NCBI GenBank assembly: GCA_030597995.1 | Contig: JAUVQV010000044.1 | Coordinates: forward strand, 1-6,746 | Direction of reading: 5' to 3' | Source: Candidatus Rokuibacteriota bacterium | GTDB taxonomy: Bacteria; JAUVQV01 | DNA: 6,746 bases | Part shown: piece after piece, positions 1 to 6,391 of the stretch | How the letters are laid out: each line of letters begins with the position of its first letter | Numbering within the stretch: the stretch's first letter is position 1 | Position numbers and translations under genes: made by a program | The notes under the pieces: generated by a model | Told to the model about the DNA's origin: nothing | The model's input: only the letters and a program-made list of their open reading frames with translations | Database searches by the model: none

Positions 1-524
1 CCTCGCTCCTGCACCCCGACTCGATCTTGAGGCGGCTCTCGGCTTTTCTCCCTCCCGGGCTCGAAGTGCGGCGACTCGTGAGAATACCTCTGAAAAGTCG
101 TTCCCTCTTCGACATGGTAAACCTCCAGACATACCGGGCAATACTCCCGAAAGAACGGCTGCCCGACCCCGATCCGGGCGAATGGCTGCTTTCCAGAATA
201 GTAGGCGCCGAGAAGCTCCTCCTGCACCGCTCGCGGAACGGGAAGACCAGAACCGCCGATATGAGACCACTGGTCGCCAGGGCGGAGCTGATAGGTGAAG
301 ACGCGGGGGAGATAGTAATCCTTCTTGCCCTGCGACGGTCAGGTGATCTGTCGGCGCGACCGAGCGACGTGCTTCGTGTGGCCGGCGGCTTCGGCCCCGA
401 GGAAGATCACTATTGGAAAATAACCCGAACCGCCAATTTAGTGGTACAGGACAAACAATGGCACTCACCGATAAACCTTCCGGACTGGCTGATAAAAAGA
501 ACCCTCCCTACCTGCAGAAGGTGA
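1..524 (+). CDS. DUF2344 / radical SAM-linked protein (TIGR03936-like), 3' part only
   Basis: The reading frame is open from the left edge (first whole codon at 3) to a TGA at 522-524, so the N-terminus lies outside the window. The TTG at 27 is only an internal leucine codon. The visible part has the layout of the DUF2344 family: an 'LPPGLEV' turn, an 'RSLFDMVNLQTYRAILP' segment, a basic stretch followed by 'TADMRPLV', a beta-rich stretch, 'RPSDVLRVAGG' and a closing 'ITRTANLVVQDKQWHSP'. In many bacteria this domain is fused to, or lies just downstream of, a B12-binding radical SAM domain of the TIGR03960 type. That part would be upstream and cannot be checked here. The biochemical role of the family is not established. 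It commonly sits directly before rng, as here. Its last 67 nt overlap the start of rng. The family call rests on pattern recognition and is fairly confident. Confidence 0.8.
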   Translation, partial: SLLHPDSILRRLSAFLPPGLEVRRLVRIPLKSRSLFDMVNLQTYRAILPKERLPDPDPGEWLLSRIVGAEKLLLHRSRNGKTRTADMRPLVARAELIGEDAGEIVILLALRRSGDLSARPSDVLRVAGGFGPEEDHYWKITRTANLVVQDKQWHSPINLPDWLIKRTLPTCRR

Positions 525-2092
525 CACGGGCTTTTAAAGAAACCGGCAAGCGCCTCGGCAGCATTCTCGGGCGAGCTTCCAACCCGGACCTCATGAAAAA
601 AATCCCCAAGCAGCTCGTCGTCAGTTCCACCCCCTATGAGGTTCGGGTCGCTCTCCTCGAACATAATGTCCCGGTGGAGTACCTGCAGGAGTGGAAGCAG
701 GAACAGGGATGCGTCGGGAACATCTACCGGGGAAAGGTCACCAAGGTCCTTCCGGGAATGCAGGCCGCCTTCGTGGACATCGGTCATGAAAAGGCCGGTT
801 TTTTGCACAACTCCAAGATCAGCGAGGCGATGCTCGAGGAGTACGATTCCTGGAGAGAAGCGACCACCCGGCGCTCTGGGAAAAGGGGGCAGAAGATCCA
901 GGACCTGGTGCGCCAGGACCAGGAGCTTCTGATCCAGATCGCAAAAGACGCCATCGGGACAAAGGGCGCTCGCCTCACCACACACATTTCCCGTCCCGGA
1001 CGCTACCTGGTCTTGATGCCCACCGAGACGCACGTCGGGATCTCGCGACGCATCGCCAACGAGCAGGAGCGCCAGCGTCTCCGGGAACTTATACATCGCC
1101 TGAAACCATCCCAGACCGGCTGTATTGTAAGGACCGAGGCCGAGGGGTGTTCCGAGGAAGAGCTGCGCGCGGATCTGGAGTATCTCACGCGTCTTTGGGG
1201 AAAGATTCAAAAAACGAGCGAGACCGCCATCGCCCCCCAGCTGATTCACACCGAGCTGGACCCGGTGCTGCGGGCGGTGCGAGACCTCTTTTCCTCAGAT
1301 ACCGACCGGCTGTTGATCGACAACAAGGAGGACTACCGGCGGGTGGCGGATTTCATCCGGACCTTTCAGCCCCATTTCCGCCAGCGGGTTTCCCATTATT
1401 CGGGCAAGGGCCTCCTCTTCGACCTCTTAGAGATCGAGCCGGACATCCAGCAGATACTGCAACGGAAGATCTGGCTCAAGTCCGGGGGCCACCTGACTTT
1501 CGACCAAACCGAGGCCCTGGTCTCAATAGACGTCAATACCGGCCGCTTTGTGGGGCGCGGCAACCTCGAAGAAACGGTTTTCAAAACCAACCTTGAGGCA
1601 GTGCGCGAAATCGCCCGCCAGATAAGGCTCCGCAACCTGGGCGGGATTATTATCCTCGATTTAATAGACATGGCGACCGAGAAAAACCGCCGGCAGGTAT
1701 ACCGGACGCTGGAGGACGCGCTCAAACCGGACCGGGCCAACACCAAGATCCTCAAGATCTCGGAGTTCGGTCTGGTGGAGATGACGCGCAAGAGAACCAG
1801 GGAATCGATCCTGCAGCTCCAAACTCGCCACTGCCCCTACTGTGAGGGCCAAGGCTACATCAAAGATAACGTTGCGATCTGCCACGAAATCTTCCGCGCC
1901 GCCCAACGCCTCGCCTCCAAAACCAGGGATCGCAAAATAGAGGTTCGGGCCCATCCCGAGATTGTCACCCTCCTCCTCGACGAGAAGAGGCATGTGCTCC
2001 ACGAAGTGGAGAAGATAACCCGCAAGAAGCTCGTCACCAAAATCGACACCACCTTCCATCACGAGAAGTTCGAGGTCAAGAGCATCCGGTGA
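458..2092 (+). CDS. rng: Ribonuclease G (RNase E/G family)
   Basis: Endoribonuclease that cuts single-stranded, AU-rich RNA, acting in 16S rRNA 5'-end maturation and mRNA turnover in the cytoplasm. Numbering from the ATG at 458 (544 aa): an S1-type RNA-binding segment begins near residue 87 ('GNIYRGKVTKVLPGMQAAFVDIG'). The metal-binding aspartates are D358 ('SIDVNTGRFVG') and D401 ('LDLIDM'), 43 residues apart, as D303 and D346 are in E. coli RNase E. 'GLVEMTRKRTRESI' is followed by the zinc-link motif CPYC (C459, C462). The large C-terminal scaffold of RNase E is absent, so RNase G is the better name. The start is uncertain. ATG 458 has AGGA at 448-451, six bases upstream. A TTG at 413 and an ATG at 593 are also in frame, and 593 matches the usual start of family members ('MKKIPKQLVV'). 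If 458 is right, there is a basic N-terminal extension of 45 residues. Confidence 0.95.
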   Translation: MALTDKPSGLADKKNPPYLQKVTRAFKETGKRLGSILGRASNPDLMKKIPKQLVVSSTPYEVRVALLEHNVPVEYLQEWKQEQGCVGNIYRGKVTKVLPGMQAAFVDIGHEKAGFLHNSKISEAMLEEYDSWREATTRRSGKRGQKIQDLVRQDQELLIQIAKDAIGTKGARLTTHISRPGRYLVLMPTETHVGISRRIANEQERQRLRELIHRLKPSQTGCIVRTEAEGCSEEELRADLEYLTRLWGKIQKTSETAIAPQLIHTELDPVLRAVRDLFSSDTDRLLIDNKEDYRRVADFIRTFQPHFRQRVSHYSGKGLLFDLLEIEPDIQQILQRKIWLKSGGHLTFDQTEALVSIDVNTGRFVGRGNLEETVFKTNLEAVREIARQIRLRNLGGIIILDLIDMATEKNRRQVYRTLEDALKPDRANTKILKISEFGLVEMTRKRTRESILQLQTRHCPYCEGQGYIKDNVAICHEIFRAAQRLASKTRDRKIEVRAHPEIVTLLLDEKRHVLHEVEKITRKKLVTKIDTTFHHEKFEVKSIR

Positions 2093-2135
2093 CGAGAAAG
2101 GGGGAAATCCGGTCACGGCGGAAACCATGAAATGC

Positions 2136-2164
2136 TTGACAAAAGTACGAAAATTGACTAGTTT
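2136..2164 (+). promoter_or_regulatory. Candidate sigma-70 promoter P1 upstream of rplU
   Basis: A consensus -35 hexamer TTGACA (2136-2141) is followed, after a 17-bp spacer, by TAGTTT (2159-2164), which keeps the three best-conserved -10 positions (T, A and final T). It lies in a distinctly AT-rich patch between GC-rich genes, at the expected place for rplU-rpmA transcription. Transcription would start near 2171, giving a leader of roughly 38 nt. Predicted from sequence only. Confidence 0.6.
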
Positions 2165-2182
2165 ATTCTACTTTGCTAGGGT
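2154..2182 (+). promoter_or_regulatory. Candidate overlapping promoter P2 (extended -10) upstream of rplU
   Basis: A second -35-like hexamer, TTGACT (2154-2159), lies 18 bp downstream of the P1 -35. With a 17-bp spacer it leads to TAGGGT (2177-2182), preceded by TGC (2174-2176), an extended -10 arrangement. It shares bases with P1, so the two could compete for polymerase. Transcription would begin near 2189, only about 20 nt before the rplU ATG. Weaker than P1 because of the GGG in the -10. Confidence 0.35.
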
Positions 2183-2208
2183 TGATACCTATCAGGAGAG
2201 GAAAAGAG

Positions 2209-2562
2209 ATGTACACCATCCTTGAGACCGGAGGCAAGCAGTACCGGGTGCGCGTCGGTGATATTATAGATATCGACAAAGTGAATTGCGCGCCGGGAGA
2301 CACGCTGAGTTTCGACCGGGTGCTGATGGTAGCCGGCACGGACAAAACCCTCGTCGGGCACCCCACTCTGCCGCAGGTGAAGGTGGTGGGTGAAATTCTC
2401 GGGGAGGTGAAGGGACCCAAGATCACGGTCTTCAAGCACAAGCGGCGCAAAGACTACCGCAAGAAGACCGGACACCGCCAGCACCTGACGCGGGTGGCCA
2501 TCCGCAAGATCGAAACCGGCCCGGCCGGAGAGCAGGCGGTTTCCGCAGAGGAGGTGAAGTGA
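2209..2562 (+). CDS. rplU: 50S ribosomal protein L21
   Basis: Large-subunit ribosomal protein that binds 23S rRNA. The protein is 117 aa, starting with the family's typical '[14 protein letters not shown]'. It carries the L21 signature near the C-terminus: '[15 protein letters not shown]' followed by '[11 protein letters not shown]'. It is slightly longer than the roughly 103 aa of E. coli L21, because of a tail of about 16 residues rich in glutamate and alanine after the conserved 'IRKIE'. ATG 2209 was chosen because it gives the conserved N-terminus and has purine-rich AGGAGAGG at 2194-2201. The in-frame TTG at 2173 would add 12 residues foreign to the family and would lie inside the P2 promoter candidate. 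The gene directly precedes rpmA, the usual L21-L27 pairing. The leader from the predicted promoters is too short for the structured L21 leader known in some Firmicutes. Confidence 0.98.
   Translation: MYTILETGGKQYRVRVGDIIDIDKVNCAPGDTLSFDRVLMVAGTDKTLVGHPTLPQVKVVGEILGEVKGPKITVFKHKRRKDYRKKTGHRQHLTRVAIRKIETGPAGEQAVSAEEVK
2549..2557 (+). promoter_or_regulatory. Strong Shine-Dalgarno for rpmA inside rplU
   Basis: AGGAGGTGA is fully complementary to the 3' end of 16S rRNA. It lies within the last codons of rplU, with 6 nt to the rpmA ATG at 2564. This suggests rpmA is translated efficiently and independently on the shared message, and it fixes the rpmA start. Confidence 0.9.
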
Positions 2563-2563
2563 G

Positions 2564-2818
2564 ATGGCACACAAGAAGGGCCAGGGAAGTTCTCGCAACG
2601 GCCGGGACAGTGTCGGCCAGCGCCTGGGAGTGAAGCGCTTCGGCGGCCAGCAGGTGACCGCGGGCAGCATCCTGGTTCGGCAGCGGGGGACCACCTACCA
2701 TCCCGGCCCACACGTCGGGATGGGGCGCGACAAAACCCTCTTTGCCAAAAAAGAGGGAAAGGTCTTTTTCCGCGGCACTCCAGGCGGGCGCAAGATCATC
2801 GGCATTCAAACCCTCTAG
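2564..2818 (+). CDS. rpmA: 50S ribosomal protein L27
   Basis: Large-subunit protein whose N-terminal tail reaches the peptidyl-transferase centre. It is 84 aa, the usual family length, and begins directly with '[16 protein letters not shown]', followed by '[25 protein letters not shown]' and '[16 protein letters not shown]', which together match L27 along its whole length. There is no N-terminal extension of the type removed by the Prp protease in Firmicutes, and no prp (ysxB) gene between rplU and rpmA, which argues against a Firmicute source. It starts one nucleotide after the rplU stop, with an ideal Shine-Dalgarno. The stop is TAG at 2816-2818. No Rho-independent terminator is evident after it, so read-through into obgE is likely. 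Confidence 0.98.
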   Translation: MAHKKGQGSSRNGRDSVGQRLGVKRFGGQQVTAGSILVRQRGTTYHPGPHVGMGRDKTLFAKKEGKVFFRGTPGGRKIIGIQTL

Positions 2819-2857
2819 GAACCACTCCGGTACCTCTTATCATTCACCCGCGGCTTT

Positions 2858-2882
2858 CGTGCTCCGGATCGGGTCGGGCACG
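2858..2882 (+). other. Weak hairpin in the rpmA-obgE gap
   Basis: Within the 133-nt gap between rpmA and obgE, CGTGCTC (2858-2864) can pair with GGGCACG (2876-2882), giving a 7-bp stem (one G-T pair) with an 11-nt loop. Only three T residues follow (2886-2888), so it does not look like a functional intrinsic terminator. It could be an attenuator, an RNA-processing site or chance. A second imperfect hairpin lies at about 2918-2934, just upstream of obgE. Nothing else was recognised in the gap. Confidence 0.2.
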
Positions 2883-2951
2883 GCGTTTCCAACTGACCAA
2901 ATCTCAAAACTCGCTGTCGCCCAGAGATCTGGCGGATAAGAATCGGGATAC

Positions 2952-3998
2952 ATGATGTTTGTCGACGAGGTCCGGGTTACTGTGAAGAGCGGCGCAGGCG
3001 GTCGGGGGTGCGTGAGTTTCCGGAGGGAGAAACACGTCCCCCGGGGCGGACCGGACGGAGGCCATGGCGGGCGCGGAGGGGATGTGGTCCTGGTGGCGGA
3101 TCCCCATATCAAGACCCTGGTAGACTTTCGGTTTCGCCCCCTACACCGCGCCGAAAGGGGCGAGCACGGGCGCGGGAAAAACCAGACCGGTGCCAGCGGA
3201 AAAGAAACAATTTTGAGGGTTCCTTTGGGCACAGACGCACGCGATGTGAAAACCGGGGCGCGACTCGCCGACTTGATCCGTCCCGGTGAGCGCGTGGTAA
3301 TCGCCCGGGGCGGGCGGGGCGGACGGGGGAACGCCTCTTTCGCCACCTCGACCAACCGTGCCCCCCGCCGGGCAGAGCCCGGAGAAGCCGGTGCCGAGCT
3401 GGAGTTACACCTGGAGTTAAGGCTCCTCGCCGATGTCGGCATCGTCGGCTTCCCCAATGCCGGAAAGTCCACTCTGATCTCGGTCATCTCTTCGGCCCGC
3501 CCCAAAATAGCCGACTACCCCTTTACCACCCTCACCCCCCACCTGGGTGTGGTTCGACTGGGAGAGGGAGAGAGTTTTGTGGCAGCCGATGTTCCCGGCC
3601 TCATACCCGGTGCCAACCGCGGGGCCGGTCTCGGAACACGCTTTTTGCGACATCTGGCCCGCACCAGCCTTCTGGTGCATCTGCTCGATCTCTCACCCCT
3701 GACCAAACGCGATCCGGTAGAGGACTACCACCTCATCTGCCGGGAGCTGGAAGGCCACGGCCAGGGTCTGGGGGAGAAGCCCCGAATCCTGGCTGTCAAC
3801 AAGATTGACCTCCCCGGAGCGGCGGAAAACCTCGCCCGGGTGAGATCCTTCGCAGCGCGTGAGGGACTGGAGCTGTACCCCATTTCCGCCCTCGCCCGGC
3901 GGGGATTGAAAAAGCTGATCGGAGCCATGAAGCGGGAGCTGGATCGGAGCAGTCAAGATCCTGTCGCCCAGGCGCCCAACTGCTGGAGGGCATCATAA
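2952..3998 (+). CDS. obgE: GTPase Obg/CgtA (large-subunit assembly)
   Basis: Essential GTPase involved in 50S subunit assembly and stress or growth control, cycling between ribosome and cytoplasm. The 348-aa product has a glycine-rich Obg fold at about residues 1-158 ('FVDEVRVTVKSGAGGRGCVSFRRE', 'GGPDGGHGGRGGDV'). The GTPase domain follows: G1 'GFPNAGKST' from G166, G2 'YPFTTLTP', G3 'DVPGL' from D213, G4 'NKID' at 283-286 and a G5-like 'SALAR'. The protein ends soon after the G domain, with no C-terminal OCT domain and no long acidic tail like that of E. coli CgtA. ATG 2952 and ATG 2955 are adjacent. GGGA at 2945-2948 is better spaced for 2955, and 'MFVDE' matches homologues, so the true start may be 2955. 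Its TAA stop (3996-3998) overlaps the apparent proB start. Its position after rpmA is a widely conserved arrangement. Confidence 0.97.
   Translation: MMFVDEVRVTVKSGAGGRGCVSFRREKHVPRGGPDGGHGGRGGDVVLVADPHIKTLVDFRFRPLHRAERGEHGRGKNQTGASGKETILRVPLGTDARDVKTGARLADLIRPGERVVIARGGRGGRGNASFATSTNRAPRRAEPGEAGAELELHLELRLLADVGIVGFPNAGKSTLISVISSARPKIADYPFTTLTPHLGVVRLGEGESFVAADVPGLIPGANRGAGLGTRFLRHLARTSLLVHLLDLSPLTKRDPVEDYHLICRELEGHGQGLGEKPRILAVNKIDLPGAAENLARVRSFAAREGLELYPISALARRGLKKLIGAMKRELDRSSQDPVAQAPNCWRAS
3985..3990 (+). promoter_or_regulatory. Shine-Dalgarno that decides the proB start
   Basis: GGAGGG lies within the last codons of obgE. Its GGAG core (3985-3988) is 6 nt from the AUA at 3995-3997. It is a good ribosome-binding site placed exactly where a start codon overlapping the obgE stop would need one, although no ATG, GTG or TTG is there. 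Confidence 0.7.
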
Positions 3999-5134
3999 CT
4001 ACACCACGTCGGAGAGAAACCGGGGAGGCCCGGCGCATAGTCTTCAAGGTCGGAAGCAGTCTGCTGACCGAAGGCCAGGAGCTGAGCGAGTCAAAAATCG
4101 ACTCCTTGGCCGAACACATCAGTCGTCTCCGCGGCGAGGGTCGCGAGCCCCTGATCGTTTCTTCCGGGGCGATCATTGCCGGAATGGGGCGGCTGGGACT
4201 GCGGTGCCGTCCTGGGAACATCCCCGAGAAACAGGCCGCGGCGGCGATCGGGCAGAGCTACCTGATGTGGGCCTACGAAAAGACTATTTCCCGGCGGGGT
4301 TGCCAGGTGGCCCAGATACTCCTCACCCAGGACGAGTTTTCCCAGCGCCACCGCTACCTCAACGCCCGGAACACCCTCACCGCCCTCCTCGCCCACCGGG
4401 CGATCCCGATCGTAAATGAGAACGACAGCGTCGCGGTGGAGGAGATAAAAGTCGGCGATAATGACACACTCTCGGCCACCGTGGCCTGCCTGATCGAAGC
4501 CGACCTCCTGGTAATCCTCTCCGATGTGGAGGGACTCTTCACCGCCGATCCCCGCAGCGACCCCCGGGCCACACTGATTCCCACGGTCCGGGAGGTGAAC
4601 CCCGCGATGGTGGAGGCCGCCGGAAAAAGCCCTTCCGCCACCGGGACCGGGGGGATGTACACCAAACTCCATGCGGCGAGAAAGGTCATGGACTTCGGAA
4701 TTCCGATGGTGATCGCCGACGGGCGGTCCCCGGGCACTATCCGGCGTGTCATGTCCGGAGAAGAAGTCGGTACCATCTTTCTGCCCCGGAGCCGCAAGAT
4801 GGCGGGGCGCAAACACTGGATTCTGCACTCCATCCCCCCCCAGGGAGACATTACCATAGACACCGGGGCAACCAGGGCCGTCCTCAAGGAGGGGAGGAGT
4901 CTCCTCCCGGCCGGGATCACCGGGGTGTCCGGAGGGTTTCAAGCCGGCGACGCAGTGCGGATCCTCGGCCCCGACTCACAGGAGATTGCCCGCGGACTGG
5001 TGAACTATGGCTCTGTGGACATCCACAAGATCATGGGCCTGAAGACCGACCAGGTCCCGCAGATCCTGGGCTACACTTACGATGAGGTGATACATCGCAA
5101 CGACCTGGTTGTCATAGAGGGAACAACACTATGA
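3995..5134 (+). CDS. proB: Glutamate 5-kinase, apparent AUA start
   Basis: Phosphorylates L-glutamate to gamma-glutamyl phosphate, the first step of proline synthesis, normally feedback-inhibited by proline. From 3995 the product is 379 aa (E. coli ProB is 367). The amino-acid kinase domain shows the phosphate-binding 'FKVGSS' (K18), 'SSGAIIAG' (56-63), 'NENDSV' (from N141), 'VGDND' (D155, D157) and 'GTGGMYTKL' (K224). A C-terminal PUA domain follows from about residue 265 ('RKHWIL', '[15 protein letters not shown]'). The start is unusual. The first in-frame TTG is at 4106, and using it would delete the catalytic 'FKVGSS' strand. The frame upstream has no ATG, GTG or TTG between 3941 and 4106. 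The Shine-Dalgarno at 3985-3990 points to AUA 3995-3997, which overlaps the obgE TAA. The stop overlaps the proA start as ATGA. Function is near certain; the start codon is inferred. Confidence 0.93.
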   Translation: MTTPRRRETGEARRIVFKVGSSLLTEGQELSESKIDSLAEHISRLRGEGREPLIVSSGAIIAGMGRLGLRCRPGNIPEKQAAAAIGQSYLMWAYEKTISRRGCQVAQILLTQDEFSQRHRYLNARNTLTALLAHRAIPIVNENDSVAVEEIKVGDNDTLSATVACLIEADLLVILSDVEGLFTADPRSDPRATLIPTVREVNPAMVEAAGKSPSATGTGGMYTKLHAARKVMDFGIPMVIADGRSPGTIRRVMSGEEVGTIFLPRSRKMAGRKHWILHSIPPQGDITIDTGATRAVLKEGRSLLPAGITGVSGGFQAGDAVRILGPDSQEIARGLVNYGSVDIHKIMGLKTDQVPQILGYTYDEVIHRNDLVVIEGTTL

Positions 5135-6387
5135 AAAAAAGAAAATCCATATCTGACCTCGGCCGTGCCGCCAAAGAGGCCGCTCGGCGCCTTTCCAATA
5201 CCTCCACCGGCAGGAAAAACGAGGCCCTCCTGGCGTACGCCGGGCGCCTGGAGGGGGAATACCGAGATATCCTGAAGGCCAACCGGCGAGACCTGGCCGA
5301 GGCACGGCGGCGGAAGCTCTCCCCGGCTCTCCAGGATCGTCTCCGCCTGAGCCGTGAACGTCTGCAGGGCATCGCCCAGGGAGTGAGAGAAATCGCCGCC
5401 CTCCCCGATCCCGTGGGCGAGGTGACTCGGATGGTCACCCGCCCCAACGGCCTCCGGGTGGGCAGAATGCGGGTCCCCCTGGGGGCGATCGGAATCATCT
5501 ATGAGTCCCGGCCCAACGTGACGTGCGACGCCGCCGCCCTGTGCATCAAATCCGGGAACGCCGTTATCCTCCGGGGGGGCTCGGAGGCGCTGCACTCCAA
5601 CACCGCCCTGGCCCGCCTGGCGTCCGAATCCCTCCTCGAAGCCGGCCTCCCCGCGGAAGCAGTCCAGATAGTGGAAACCACCGACCGCCGGGCGGTCATG
5701 AAGCTGCTGAGACTGGAAGGCTGCCTCGATCTGATCATCCCACGCGGCGGCAAGGAGTTGATTCGCACGGTGGTGGAAAATTCAACAATTCCGGTCATCA
5801 TGCACTATGAGGGTATCTGCCACATCTTTGTCGACGAAAATGCCGACCCTGAGATGGCAGTCCGAATCTGTTTGAACGCCAAAGTCCAACGGCCGGGGGT
5901 CTGCAACGCCATGGAGACCCTTCTCATTCACCAGCGGATCGCCCCAACCTTCCTGGAGCTGATGCTCCCTGAGTACCGGCGCGCAGGTGTTGAAATCCGC
6001 GGCTGCCCCAAAACCCGCAAAATCGATCCCAGCGTGAAACGGGCCACCCCCCGGGACTGGGGAAAGGAGTTTCTCGACCTCGTCCTGGCGGTCCGTATCG
6101 TATCTTCCCTCGAGGAGGCCATGGACCACATCGCCCGCTACGGCTCCGGCCACACCGAGGCCATCGTCACCGAGAATTACCAGCGGGCCTGGAGATTCCT
6201 CGCCGAAGTTGACTCCTCCTCGGTCATGGTCAACGCCTCCACCCGGTTCAGCGACGGTTTCGAGTACGGCCTCGGGGCCGAGATGGGAATCAGCACCCAG
6301 AAGCTCCACGCCCGCGGCCCCATGGGCCTGGAAGAGCTGACCTGCACCAAATTCATTTGCCTCGGCCAGGGGCAGGTCCGGGAATAG
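5131..6387 (+). CDS. proA: Gamma-glutamyl phosphate reductase
   Basis: NADPH-dependent reduction of gamma-glutamyl phosphate to glutamate semialdehyde, the second step of proline synthesis. ProB and ProA act together because the phosphate intermediate is labile. The 418-aa product has the full length of the family. The aldehyde-dehydrogenase fold shows 'YESRPNVT' from Y124, '[13 protein letters not shown]', the catalytic cysteine C258 in '[14 protein letters not shown]', and the conserved C-terminal block '[22 protein letters not shown]' from N368, followed by '[12 protein letters not shown]'. ATG 5131 overlaps the proB stop (ATGA), with AGGG at 5118-5121 as a ribosome-binding site, indicating translational coupling in a proBA operon. 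The stop is TAG at 6385-6387. Nothing suggests damage. Confidence 0.98.
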   Translation: MKKRKSISDLGRAAKEAARRLSNTSTGRKNEALLAYAGRLEGEYRDILKANRRDLAEARRRKLSPALQDRLRLSRERLQGIAQGVREIAALPDPVGEVTRMVTRPNGLRVGRMRVPLGAIGIIYESRPNVTCDAAALCIKSGNAVILRGGSEALHSNTALARLASESLLEAGLPAEAVQIVETTDRRAVMKLLRLEGCLDLIIPRGGKELIRTVVENSTIPVIMHYEGICHIFVDENADPEMAVRICLNAKVQRPGVCNAMETLLIHQRIAPTFLELMLPEYRRAGVEIRGCPKTRKIDPSVKRATPRDWGKEFLDLVLAVRIVSSLEEAMDHIARYGSGHTEAIVTENYQRAWRFLAEVDSSSVMVNASTRFSDGFEYGLGAEMGISTQKLHARGPMGLEELTCTKFICLGQGQVRE

Positions 6388-6391
6388 CACT

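Noticed and set aside
410..1249. Long open frame on the minus strand (279 codons)
   Set aside because: It lies wholly opposite rng, whose protein matches a known family along its length. Long antisense frames are expected in GC-rich genes, and its translation shows no recognisable domain.
1147..1596. Alternative + strand frame inside rng (149 codons)
   Set aside because: It is out of frame within the well-conserved RNase G catalytic region. Its proline/glycine/arginine-rich translation is typical of a shadow frame in GC-rich DNA.
2093..2135. Terminator after rng
   Set aside because: Only a 4-bp stem (around 2108-2122) can be drawn and no T-run follows, so an intrinsic terminator is not supported.
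2173..2208. N-terminal extension of L21 from TTG 2173
   Set aside because: L21 proteins begin at the '[12 protein letters not shown]' encoded from 2209, which has its own ribosome-binding site. The upstream stretch overlaps promoter candidates.
4106..5134. proB starting at TTG 4106
   Set aside because: It would remove the conserved 'FKVGSSLLT' strand with the catalytic lysine, and has no suitable ribosome-binding site. The homologous N-terminus continues upstream to about 3995.
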